The notes beneath the pieces are model-generated. The model made no database searches. It was not told where the DNA came from and saw only the letters and a program-made list of their open reading frames with translations. A stretch of DNA of 64,000 nt, taken from positions 18,541 through 82,540 of the forward strand of contig CATKYJ010000019.1 in the NCBI GenBank assembly GCA_949840885.1, written 5' to 3'. The translations under genes and the position numbers were made by a program. The stretch comes from an uncultured Acetatifactor sp. Lineage in GTDB: Bacteria; Bacillota; Clostridia; Lachnospirales; Lachnospiraceae. Positions 49,766 to 57,861 of this stretch are shown here, piece by piece. Every line of letters begins with the position of its first letter. The first letter of the stretch is position 1.

Positions 49766-50773
49766 TCAATAATTTTCTAATTCACTTATCACCTCTGGCA
49801 AAACCCCCATTTCTTTATCTCGAATTAGTTTGTAGTACTCTTCTATCCTGTTAAGCAGCTTTTCATCTCCTGTTACGTCATGTTTCAATTTTAAACGCAT
49901 TGCTACGCAGCTCCAATCAGCTATTGTATGATATTTTGCTATAATGTCGTCCGAAATCGGATACTTCTCGTTCATCCATGCCAACCGCAGTTCCATTATC
50001 CTCTTATGTTCCTGTTCCAAAAACAGCGCCCTGTGGCCGCTCGCCGCAAAGCCTCCCTGTTCCCTGGCAATCCTTATATTTTGGAATATTCCGTCATAGC
50101 ACTGCATCCCAAAACATCTATTTTTTATTTCATCCAAATCCCACTTTATACCAAGGTTCACATCCCATCTGCTCGTTGCCCGGGACGCCAGATAATCCTG
50201 AAGAGATTCTATCACACGGTATAACTCAAAATTTGCCCTGTCGTCATCTCTGTAGGACAGCAATTCAATCGTCCCCTCGAACCCTCCCGTCCAGGTTTCC
50301 GGATCATTTATTCTGCTTATAGCCTCCCTTAATTCTTCTGCACTGCAAACAACTTTCCTATATTTTCCCCCGGAGAAATTATCTGCAATATCAAAAAAGC
50401 CTGCATCGTTGTATCCGTATATCATCATGTCATGTACTGCCTTAAAATCATATTGACCGATGTATTGTGTTTCTACCGGCAGGACAACATAGTAGCCTTT
50501 AGCTAAAGCATTTTTAATGAAGCCAGTCACTCCCCCTTCCATCTGTTCTGCCAATTCCGCCTTAATCCGCTGGTAAGACAGCAGCATGCAGTTTCTATAG
50601 TAAAAATCGTAATAATCCAAATACTGATTTCCCCAACAGGTTAACTGGATAAAACAATTCATCAGCCAGGAATATGCCCTCGGATAATTCAATAATATTG
50701 ACACTGCATTCGCATCTTTCGGAAAGGTAACTGTAAAAGACTCCTTTAGTGGCAGTTTAATCATATTAGCCAT
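49766..50773 (-). CDS. BtrH N-terminal domain-like protein, long form
   Basis: A 335-residue soluble protein. The middle shows GYYVVLPVETQYIGQYDF and AVHDMMIYGYND with H114 and an Asp/Asn further on, the pattern of the BtrH N-terminal domain (a papain-like acyltransferase that takes its acyl group from an ACP). The C-terminal third is helical. A clear nucleophile Cys is absent at the N-terminal helix (KDANAVSILL); C40 or C46 may substitute. It is the first gene leftward of the right-hand palindrome promoter, and the next gene encodes an ACP. Acyl transfer to the peptide is a hypothesis. Confidence 0.65.
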   Translation of the reverse strand: MANMIKLPLKESFTVTFPKDANAVSILLNYPRAYSWLMNCFIQLTCWGNQYLDYYDFYYRNCMLLSYQRIKAELAEQMEGGVTGFIKNALAKGYYVVLPVETQYIGQYDFKAVHDMMIYGYNDAGFFDIADNFSGGKYRKVVCSAEELREAISRINDPETWTGGFEGTIELLSYRDDDRANFELYRVIESLQDYLASRATSRWDVNLGIKWDLDEIKNRCFGMQCYDGIFQNIRIAREQGGFAASGHRALFLEQEHKRIMELRLAWMNEKYPISDDIIAKYHTIADWSCVAMRLKLKHDVTGDEKLLNRIEEYYKLIRDKEMGVLPEVISELENY

Positions 50774-50906
50774 TTACTTCTTCTCCTGTAAGATAATTCC
50801 ACTTCCTGTATGGTATACTTCTCTACTTTCTTTCAGAGTTTCTGAGGCAGCACTTTTTGAATATTACTCGTGCAAAAATAGCTTATCACGACATAAGACC
50901 ATTTTT

Positions 50907-50987
50907 CAAGGGACAGAGTTGTCAAAAAAGATTTGTCGATTTTTGACAACTCTGTCCCTTGTCCGGCTTTTATACTTCTGTTATAAT
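50907..50987. promoter_or_regulatory. Palindrome-promoter element, copy 3
   Basis: Perfect 22-bp arms (50907-50928, 50940-50961) around an 11-base loop, identical to copy 2. Rightward TTGTCC (50959-50964), 17 bases, TATAAT (50982-50987) drives the 65-residue peptide gene. Leftward TTGAAA (50904-50909) with ATAAGC drives the BtrH-like gene. Both -35 boxes borrow their TTG from the ends of the palindrome. Confidence 0.8.
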
Positions 50988-51041
50988 TAAGACGTATGTT
51001 TCTTCAAATATACAAAAAACGAAGTAAAGGGGATTATCAAC

Positions 51042-51239
51042 ATGAAAAAGAATTTCAGAGAAGCAATCATTACTGCTGTTTTCGCTCTTTCCATTGGCAT
51101 GCTTCCGCTGCCAAGGCCAACAGTGCCGACTCCGTACCCGCCGAAACCTCCCGCGGCAGAGGACGGGGAGGAACCAGGAGGGGAGCCGGGGTGCGAGCCA
51201 CAGAACGATGACCCGAGTGTAGTGATAGTTACCGCATGA
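51042..51239 (+). CDS. Proline-rich small peptide, candidate signalling propeptide
   Basis: A 65-residue product: a positive start and hydrophobic segment (MKKNFREAIITAVFALSIGM), a proline-rich middle (PRPTVPTPYPPKPP), an acidic Gly/Pro stretch with one Cys (C51), and a hydrophobic end VVIVTA. This looks like a secreted propeptide. AAAGGGG is nine bases before ATG and a full promoter lies upstream. Its stop codon (51237-51239) directly abuts the stop codon of the convergent regulator gene at 51240. I read it as the cognate pheromone; it could instead be a small secreted effector. Confidence 0.65.
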   Translation: MKKNFREAIITAVFALSIGMLPLPRPTVPTPYPPKPPAAEDGEEPGGEPGCEPQNDDPSVVIVTA

Positions 51240-53273
51240 TTACCGCCAGTCAGTGTGTAACTTGCCATAATAAAATTTTTCGTGAAATGTCTTTTTGCAA
51301 AGTCTTGCAAGCTGTATGCACTTCTGTAGTTCCTGGGCGGCAGAAATGCCAGGATCTGCAGAAGTGCCTTTTTTTACTGCCTCCATCTTGTTCCAAAGTC
51401 TGTTGTACAGACAGTGGGAAAGTATCCCCATCCTCCGTGCAGACAGGCATTCCCGCATAACCCTCTCGCTGATTTCTGTGGACTTCTCATAGTCCCCCGC
51501 ATCTCCCAGGCGGCTTGCCACACCGTCCATAATCAATTCATATACGTTAATATATGTATGAATGCTGTCTTCAGGCATGCACCGTCTGGCGATGCTCTCC
51601 AGCAATTCCATATTTAGTTCTTCCGCTTCATCTTTGGATTTCATTGCGATATTATACAGGCATCCCAATTCCCCGCAGGTCAGATAAATGTCAGCTCCGT
51701 CTTTCACTCTCTTTATGCTTTCCAGCGGAACGGTATACTGCAGCGCCTCCTTGAGTTCAACTATGCATTCTTCTGCACTGATCTCTTGCTTATGAAGCCT
51801 ATGCAGGCACTCCATGTGCTTCAGTTCCTGTCTGTTAGCCGGAATGTCTTCGTCAAGTGCTTCTTTCATCTGCAGCAGCAGCCGATGGACTTTTTCCGTC
51901 TCCCGGTTGTTCAATGCTTCTTTCGCGCTGCGGTACATGTTTATTACTTCGTGCCGTTCCGTGACAACGCTTTCCCTTTTGCACTCCGGCGACAGCCCCA
52001 GCCTCCAGAACAGCTCCCTCCAGATAGCCCGCTGGGTCTTCATCTTATTGTTCTCCAGGCGCCTGAGGGTCTTCTCGCTGCAAATCCCCTGGCAGAGTTC
52101 CTGCACCGACATGCCAAGCATCCTGCGGCGCTTGCGCACCACATCGCCGATGCGGTAGTTCTGGGTCTGGCTGTACAGGTAGCAGCAGTTTTCCATATGC
52201 TCCGAAACTCCGTACTCCCGATACAGCCCCGTCAGAACCTCCCGCCATTGCCTGATCTGACCGGTCAGCAGTGCCAGGCTCTCCGCATCGTCCGGCATTC
52301 CCATAGCCGTCATGTCCTCCGGGCCGTATGCCGCCGCTTCTGCCATACTCTGGGACTGCGCTGTCTTTTGCCAGAGCCTGTCCCATGCCAGATCGAAAGG
52401 TGCCGCGGCGTGCTCCCCGGATTCAGTCTGAGACTGGCCTGCAAGCAAGTCCAGGATCCTCTCCATGAGCTCCAGCAGTTCGCACAGCCAGTACATCCGC
52501 ATGCAGGAGCGCAGACCCTCCACGGCCTCTGCGCATATCTGCAGAAGCCGGCGGCAGGCGGTGGCAGACGGTTCCGGCTGCGCTTTCAGCTGTTCCAGGC
52601 ACAGGTAGTACGCTGCCTTGGGGCATATTTTGGCGCGACTGTAGGCATCCTTGGAAGAGCCGCGCACTGCCTCCAGCAGCTTCTCCATGGCCCGGACGGC
52701 ATAAGGGTCAGAGGCTTCTCCCCCGGCAACAGGCCCCGCGTCCCCGCCGCAGCGGATGTATTCCGCCAGCAGGTTCCACTCCTGCACGGCAAGCAGGCTC
52801 CCGCACCATTTCCCCAAGGCAATGTCAGGCACAGTGCAGGAAAGGGCCTCTCCGAAGATTTCCCGCAGTTCTTCTTCGGAAGCGCCCCGGTACTGCATCA
52901 GCTGCGCTCTCATGGTCAGGCAAAACTGCCTGAGGACAACGTTTTCTTCCGTATCCTCCTGTTCCAGAAGCTGCAGCAGCCGCTCGGCCTCCGATATGTC
53001 CCCGGCATCCACGGCCCGCACCAGCCTGTCCCTGAGTTCCCACAGATCGTATTCGTCCGGCTGCAGGTAGTCCTCGAAGCCATCGTCCTCAAAGCCCAGT
53101 CGCTCCATCAGCCGGTCCCGCGTCATTTTGTCCGGCAGCCGTTCGCCCGCCTCGATGCGGCTGAGCATGTCCACGGAGTACAGGCCCCATCCCAGCTGCT
53201 CCAGGGTCACGTTCTGGCCCGTGCGCATGCCTGTGAGGAAATTGTGGAAGTATATCTTCTCTTTTCTCTGCAT
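51240..53273 (-). CDS. Large transcription regulator with two HTH regions and TPR-like repeats
   Basis: A 677-residue soluble protein. An N-terminal XRE-like helix-turn-helix (about 17-62, VTLEQLGWGLYSVDMLSRIE) is followed by helical repeats, a second XRE-like region (about 374-414, MSVQELCQGICSEKTLRRLE) and more TPR-like helices to the end. This is the layout of RRNPP-type peptide-sensing regulators (Rgg, PlcR, PrgX), but roughly twice as long and with two HTH regions. AAAGGGA precedes ATG 53273. It lies beside two proline-rich peptide ORFs and near palindromic promoters, so it probably binds the palindrome and senses a peptide. Confidence 0.7.
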   Translation of the reverse strand: MQRKEKIYFHNFLTGMRTGQNVTLEQLGWGLYSVDMLSRIEAGERLPDKMTRDRLMERLGFEDDGFEDYLQPDEYDLWELRDRLVRAVDAGDISEAERLLQLLEQEDTEENVVLRQFCLTMRAQLMQYRGASEEELREIFGEALSCTVPDIALGKWCGSLLAVQEWNLLAEYIRCGGDAGPVAGGEASDPYAVRAMEKLLEAVRGSSKDAYSRAKICPKAAYYLCLEQLKAQPEPSATACRRLLQICAEAVEGLRSCMRMYWLCELLELMERILDLLAGQSQTESGEHAAAPFDLAWDRLWQKTAQSQSMAEAAAYGPEDMTAMGMPDDAESLALLTGQIRQWREVLTGLYREYGVSEHMENCCYLYSQTQNYRIGDVVRKRRRMLGMSVQELCQGICSEKTLRRLENNKMKTQRAIWRELFWRLGLSPECKRESVVTERHEVINMYRSAKEALNNRETEKVHRLLLQMKEALDEDIPANRQELKHMECLHRLHKQEISAEECIVELKEALQYTVPLESIKRVKDGADIYLTCGELGCLYNIAMKSKDEAEELNMELLESIARRCMPEDSIHTYINVYELIMDGVASRLGDAGDYEKSTEISERVMRECLSARRMGILSHCLYNRLWNKMEAVKKGTSADPGISAAQELQKCIQLARLCKKTFHEKFYYGKLHTDWR

Positions 53274-53405
53274 TTCGTCCCTTTCCGGATCCCCTGTCTT
53301 TTGTTTGGAAATTTTTTGATGGCAGAATCTTCTCTTTAGCTTCTATCATATCAAGATCCGGTACGGAAATCAACGGTTAACAGCGCTATGTCATCCAGGC
53401 GTTCT

Positions 53406-53495
53406 GTGAAAAAACTCGAAAAATTCACTTTATGTGGAGCCGTGGCTCCGTACCCGCCGGAAGTTCCTGCGGCTAAGGGCGAAGAGAACTACTAA
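53406..53495 (+). CDS. Short proline-rich peptide ORF
   Basis: A 29-codon frame with GTG start, encoding a basic start, a Cys, then APYPPEVPAAKGEENY. The second half resembles the middle of the 65-residue peptide (TPYPPKPPAAEDGEE). The hydrophobic segment is missing and the ribosome site is weak, so it may be a decayed relative or a short mature-type peptide. It reads away from the regulator, 133 bases upstream of its start. Confidence 0.45.
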   Translation: MKKLEKFTLCGAVAPYPPEVPAAKGEENY

Positions 53496-53607
53496 GGAAT
53501 GCAAACCGCTGATCAAATGTCCGGAAAAGATTATTGTGAGGTAAAATCATCCCGTTTTGATACTGGCATCCCTGCACATCCAGAATGTTAAGATTTTCAA
53601 AAATAGA

Positions 53608-53638
53608 TTGACTCCGCCGTTGGGGAAGCGTTTATACT
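53608..53638 (+). promoter_or_regulatory. MerR-type promoter with 19-base spacer
   Basis: TTGACT (53608-53613), 19 bases, TATACT (53633-53638). The long spacer holds an imperfect dyad (CTCCGCC/GGGGAAG), the hallmark of promoters activated by MerR proteins through DNA twisting. It is 48 bases ahead of the MerR gene, so autoregulation is expected. Confidence 0.75.
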
Positions 53639-53685
53639 ATAATCATACCCTACTTACAAAAAAGAACCCGCAAAGGAGCAGAGAA

Positions 53686-54639
53686 GTGAACGATTACATC
53701 AAAATAAGGGAAGTGACGGCCAGGTATGACATTTCGGCCCGGACGCTTCGCTATTACGAGGACATGGGGCTGATAGAGAGTACACGCAGCAGCGACTACG
53801 CATACAGACTTTATGACAAAGCCGCCATTCACCGCCTGGAGCAGATTCTGGTTCTGCGCAAGCTGAACATCAGCATCAAGGACATCCAGCGGATCTTTGG
53901 CACATCCGGCTCCGAGATCGTCCTGGAGGTGCTGGGCAAAAAGGTAGCGGATATCGACAGGGATGTTTCCCTCCTGCAGGAGCTGAAAGAAATTGTCCTG
54001 ACATTCATCCGCCAGATCGAGCAGGCAGACTTCAGCAGAGAGGCTGACGTGAAGCTGCTCTATGAGAAAGCCAGAGAAGTCCGGTCGCAGATCGCGAATG
54101 TGGACTACAGCGGCAATCCGGCCACGGTAAACCGTCTGCTGGAAGTCACGGAGAAACTGGACAGAAAGGTGCCGGACATTATGATCGTAAAGATTCCCCC
54201 TTTCCGAGCGGTGACATCCGGGCGGGTGAGCTTCGAAGAACTGTTCGGCGGGGACTTTGAGCCCTGGCAGGAGGCTCATAACCATCTGTTCAGGCCCATG
54301 CTGTTCGATGCCCCTGACTTCCTGTGCGGCGGGGGTGATAAGGTTGAATGGTTCTGGGCTGTGAGGGACGAGGTGACGCAGGCCGACACTGACCCCTGGA
54401 AAATCGTGGAATGCCCCGGCGGCCTGTACGCGGCGGCGGTCAGCATAGACGGGGACGAGGAGAGCCACGACCATGTCAGGCGCAAGACCGAAAAGTGGCT
54501 GGAGAACACGAACTTCGCCATAGACGACAGCCGGGAGCTGATGGGGCATATGGTTTACGTGGACGATGAAGTCAAGGCGGGGTTAGGCTATGAACAGCTG
54601 GTACTGTATGCGCCTGTCAAGTTAAAACAGAATGCATGA
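53686..54639 (+). CDS. MerR family regulator with GyrI-like effector domain
   Basis: A 317-residue activator. The N-terminal HTH is typical (IKIREVTARYDISARTLRYY, EDMGLI), then a dimerisation helix (to about 130) and a C-terminal domain resembling the GyrI/AraC effector-binding fold that binds drugs or small cations. The start is GTG 53686 with AAAGGAG seven bases upstream. Convergent with a MATE exporter, separated by a hairpin; drug-responsive control of efflux is plausible but the MATE gene has its own upstream region. Confidence 0.85.
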   Translation: MNDYIKIREVTARYDISARTLRYYEDMGLIESTRSSDYAYRLYDKAAIHRLEQILVLRKLNISIKDIQRIFGTSGSEIVLEVLGKKVADIDRDVSLLQELKEIVLTFIRQIEQADFSREADVKLLYEKAREVRSQIANVDYSGNPATVNRLLEVTEKLDRKVPDIMIVKIPPFRAVTSGRVSFEELFGGDFEPWQEAHNHLFRPMLFDAPDFLCGGGDKVEWFWAVRDEVTQADTDPWKIVECPGGLYAAAVSIDGDEESHDHVRRKTEKWLENTNFAIDDSRELMGHMVYVDDEVKAGLGYEQLVLYAPVKLKQNA

Positions 54640-54646
54640 AGCGTGG

Positions 54647-54694
54647 AATTCCCTGCCCGCGGCAGCCTCCAGGCCCGCCGCGGTGCAGGGAATT
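54647..54694. terminator. Hairpin between merR-type and MATE genes
   Basis: AATTCCCTGC (54647-54656) pairs with GCAGGGAATT (54685-54694), with inner CGCGGC/GCCGCG. Long stem between convergent genes; U-tract is short. Confidence 0.6.
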
Positions 54695-54699
54695 TACTG

Positions 54700-56127
54700 T
54701 CATGCCTGCTCATTTCGCTGCTTTTTCTCCGCAGGCGCCTTATCGAACCCGTGCACCCAGTCGCAGCAGAGATAATAGAACAGATAAATCACAGAACTGA
54801 TCGTCCAGGTCAGCGGATATGCCCAGTAAATATAGCCAATCTCATTTGTGAGGTGCATCACGATAAAAATATAGGTAATGCGTATGACGCACCACACCGC
54901 CAGCATGACGCACATGGGTACAAAGGCTTTCCCCGCGCCCCTGCAGACTGCCGCCACGGCATGTGAAAAGGCCAGCAGGCAGAAGAACAGGGATACCGTC
55001 CGCGCCTGGCGGACGCCCAGTTCAATGACGCCCGGCGTCTGGTCAAAGAGCCCGATGAGTTTCGGCGCGAAAACATAGCAGCAGACGCCGATGGTCTCCG
55101 CCAGCAGCATGGCCGCCAGGATGCTGAACCGCGCCCCTTTTTTGGCCCTTTCATACTGCTTAGCTCCCAGGTTCTGGCTGATAAAGGTAGTGCTGGCCAT
55201 GTTGAAGCTGGTAATGGGCAGGAACGCAAAGCCCTCAATCTTTGCGTGGGTGCCGTAAGCGGCCATGGCAAGCTTGCCGAAACTATTGATCTGAGACTGT
55301 ACGATTACATTGGCAAAGGCGATGACGGAATTCTGCACCCCGGAGGGCAGGCCGTTGCGGATGATCTCTTTCAGAATATCCCCGTGGAACCGGATCCTGC
55401 GCCATTCCACCGTAAACACATTCCCCTTTTTCATCAGGTGAATCATGCACAGCACCACGCTGCCTGCCTGGGAGATCACCGTGGCCACCGCTGCGGACCA
55501 TACGCCCCAGCGGAACACTGCCAGGAATACCACATCCAGCACCACGTTCAGCACGGATGAAAAAATCAGATAATACAGGGGCCTGCGGCTGTCCCCCAGA
55601 GCGTTCATGATGCTGCGGCAGACATTGTACAGCACCAGCGCCATGGAGCCCAGAAAATAATAGCGGAAATAGGATATGGCCTCCGGCAGCACCTCCGGAT
55701 CCGTCTGCATCCACACCAGGAACGTAGGCGTAAACGCCACTCCCACTACCGTCAGCAGTCCCCCGGCCGCCAGGCCGAACGCCAGCACCGTATGGATGGC
55801 CCTGGACACCTCCTCCAAATCCCCTGCCCCGAAGTACCGGGAGATCACCACCCCGGCTCCCATGGCAATCCCGGCAAAGAAGCTGATCATGAGAAAGATC
55901 AGCGTCCCCGATGAAGTTACCGCGGCCAGCGCGTTGGTGCCAAGATACCTGCCCACGATAAACGCATCCGCCGTGTTGTAAAGCTGCTGGAATACCTGGC
56001 TGAGAAAGATGGGCAGCGCAAAGCCCAGCATCAGGGAGTAGGGATTCCCCTGGGTCATGTCTTTTGTGTGTTTTGTTGTGTTCTTTTGCATATTTGTTTT
56101 TCCGTTATTTCGCGTATGTATATTCAT
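54700..56127 (-). CDS. MATE family efflux transporter
   Basis: A 475-residue membrane protein with 12 hydrophobic segments in two halves. Motifs: PIFLSQVFQQLYNTADAFIV, GRYLGTNALAAV in the first half and GTHAKIEGFAFLP in the second. MATE proteins export cationic drugs or metabolites in exchange for Na+ or H+. The start is uncertain: ATG 56127 and two later in-frame ATG lack strong ribosome sites. Substrate unknown. Confidence 0.9.
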   Translation of the reverse strand: MNIHTRNNGKTNMQKNTTKHTKDMTQGNPYSLMLGFALPIFLSQVFQQLYNTADAFIVGRYLGTNALAAVTSSGTLIFLMISFFAGIAMGAGVVISRYFGAGDLEEVSRAIHTVLAFGLAAGGLLTVVGVAFTPTFLVWMQTDPEVLPEAISYFRYYFLGSMALVLYNVCRSIMNALGDSRRPLYYLIFSSVLNVVLDVVFLAVFRWGVWSAAVATVISQAGSVVLCMIHLMKKGNVFTVEWRRIRFHGDILKEIIRNGLPSGVQNSVIAFANVIVQSQINSFGKLAMAAYGTHAKIEGFAFLPITSFNMASTTFISQNLGAKQYERAKKGARFSILAAMLLAETIGVCCYVFAPKLIGLFDQTPGVIELGVRQARTVSLFFCLLAFSHAVAAVCRGAGKAFVPMCVMLAVWCVIRITYIFIVMHLTNEIGYIYWAYPLTWTISSVIYLFYYLCCDWVHGFDKAPAEKKQRNEQA

Positions 56128-56343
56128 TCTATCTTTTCTCAGTCCTCCATTATTCCGGAAGATAGTTCTGCCTTTTCAGTCACCTGACGCGCATTCTGCC
56201 GCATCCGGGTACAGGGCGCTGGCTCTCCTGTTTTCAGGCTCAAAAGAGCCCTTTTGCTTCTATCATATTACAAGAAAGCGGGCTTTGCAACACTTTTGCC
56301 CACAACCTTTGCAGCCTTTTACAACAGCCTATCCCTTGAATCA

Positions 56344-56372
56344 TTGCTTTTTATAGCGTTTTCCGGTAAAAT
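56344..56372 (+). promoter_or_regulatory. Promoter of the MEMO1-AMMECR1 fusion gene
   Basis: TTGCTT (56344-56349), 17 bases, TAAAAT (56367-56372). The stretch 56128-56343 upstream shows nothing else I can name. Confidence 0.5.
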
Positions 56373-56437
56373 ACTGGCATAAAGATATGTGCGGCTTTTG
56401 ATACCATGTGCGTGGAAGCGCAGGAAAGGAGCATTCT

Positions 56438-57823
56438 ATGGGAATCCTGGCAGGTTATATGGTTCCCCATCCGCCCCTCATCATTCCCGATGTGGGCCGT
56501 GGGCAGGAAAGGGGCATACAAGAGACAATTGGAGCATACGAGCAAGTGGCGGAGGAAATCGGAGAGCTGCAGCCTGAGACTATCGTGCTGCTCTCTCCCC
56601 ATCAGACCATGTACGCAGACTATTTCCATATCTCCCCGGGGCGGGGCGCCAAAGGGGACTTCGGGCAGTTTGGGGCGCCAAAGGCGTGCATGGAGGTCTC
56701 CTATGACACGGCTTTCGCAGAGCGCCTGGGGGCATCGGCAGGTGTCCGGGGGCTGCATGCGGGCACCCTGGGGGAGCGGGAGCGGCGGCTGGACCATGGA
56801 ACCATGGTTCCGCTGTATTTCGCGAACAAATACTGGACGGGATACCGTCTGGTGAGAGTCGGTCTGTCGGCTTTCCCTCTCATCTCCCATTACCGCCTGG
56901 GGCAGTGCATCCGGGAAGTAGCGGAGACGCTGGGCAGACGCACCGTGATCATCGCCAGCGGCGACCTGTCCCATCGGCTGAAAGAGGACGGCCCCTACGG
57001 GTATCAGGAGGAGGGGCCGCAGTACGATGCCCGGATCATGGATGTGATGGGCAGGGCCGCCTTTGGGGAGCTGTTTGATTTTTCCGAGGATTTCTGCGAA
57101 AAGGCCGCGGAATGCGGGCACCGCTCCTTTACCATCATGGCCGGGGCTTTCGATAGGATTGCCCTGGAGACAAAGCGCCTGTCCTATGAGGGGCCTTTCG
57201 GCGTGGGATACGGCATCTGCCGCTACAGGGCTTTGGGGCCGGACGAATCCCGGGATTTCCTGGAGCAGTACGAGGAAAAGGAGAAATCGCGCCTCCTGAC
57301 GCAGCGGGAAAAGGAAGACCCTTATGTGCGGCTGGCCAGGCAGACTATAGAAGAATATGTGCGGACAGGGCGTAAGATTGCGGTGCCCCAGGGACTGCCG
57401 GAGGAGCTGTACCGAAACCGGGCGGGAGCTTTCGTGTCCCTGAAAGAGGACGGGAAGCTGCGGGGCTGCATCGGCACCATCCAGGCCGTGCGGGACTGCC
57501 TTGCGGAGGAGATCATCGCCAATGCCGTCAGCGCCTGTTCCCAGGATCCCAGATTCTCCCCGGTGGAGGCCTGGGAAACCGACCGCATCTCCATCAGCGT
57601 AGATGTACTGGGGGATACGGAGGACATCTCCTCGCCGGCGGAACTGGATGTGAGCCGTTATGGGGTCATTGTGACGAGAGGCGCGAAGCGCGGGCTGCTG
57701 CTGCCTAACCTGGAGGGTGTGGACACGGTGGTGCAGCAGATTGCCATTGCTAAGCAAAAGGCAGGCATCCGGGAGTATGAGGATGTGGCGCTGGAACGGT
57801 TTGAGGTGGTGCGGCACTATTAG
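56438..57823 (+). CDS. AmmeMemoRadiSam system protein A and B, fused
   Basis: A 461-residue fusion. Residues 1-265 are a MEMO1/LigB-type dioxygenase-fold domain (GYMVPHPPLIIPDVG, VLLSPHQTMYADYF, VIIASGDLSHRL). Residues 290-461 are an AMMECR1 domain (GAFVSLKEDGKLRGCIGTIQ, LDVSRYGVIVTRG). The two human orthologues are separate proteins. With the radical SAM partner AmrS, which is convergent here, it forms the AmmeMemoRadiSam set, whose chemistry is not settled. ATG 56438 has AAAGGAG ahead; the frame is open further upstream without a ribosome site. Confidence 0.92.
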   Translation: MGILAGYMVPHPPLIIPDVGRGQERGIQETIGAYEQVAEEIGELQPETIVLLSPHQTMYADYFHISPGRGAKGDFGQFGAPKACMEVSYDTAFAERLGASAGVRGLHAGTLGERERRLDHGTMVPLYFANKYWTGYRLVRVGLSAFPLISHYRLGQCIREVAETLGRRTVIIASGDLSHRLKEDGPYGYQEEGPQYDARIMDVMGRAAFGELFDFSEDFCEKAAECGHRSFTIMAGAFDRIALETKRLSYEGPFGVGYGICRYRALGPDESRDFLEQYEEKEKSRLLTQREKEDPYVRLARQTIEEYVRTGRKIAVPQGLPEELYRNRAGAFVSLKEDGKLRGCIGTIQAVRDCLAEEIIANAVSACSQDPRFSPVEAWETDRISISVDVLGDTEDISSPAELDVSRYGVIVTRGAKRGLLLPNLEGVDTVVQQIAIAKQKAGIREYEDVALERFEVVRHY

Positions 57824-57861
57824 TTCTTTGCCGCAGCATCAGGCGAATGCACTGAGCGCTT

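Noticed and set aside
50987..51310. 107-codon minus-strand frame overlapping the proline-rich peptide gene
   Set aside because: Gly/Ser-rich mirror of the peptide's Pro/Ala codons; the promoter, ribosome site and signal-like segment are all on the plus strand.
51786..53339. 517-codon plus-strand open frame across the two-HTH regulator gene
   Set aside because: Antisense shadow of a GC-rich gene: no ribosome site, Pro/Gln/Arg-rich composition, no family resemblance; the minus strand has HTH motifs and a good start.
56351..57817. 488-codon minus-strand frame opposite the MEMO1-AMMECR1 gene
   Set aside because: Antisense shadow; family motifs are on the plus strand.
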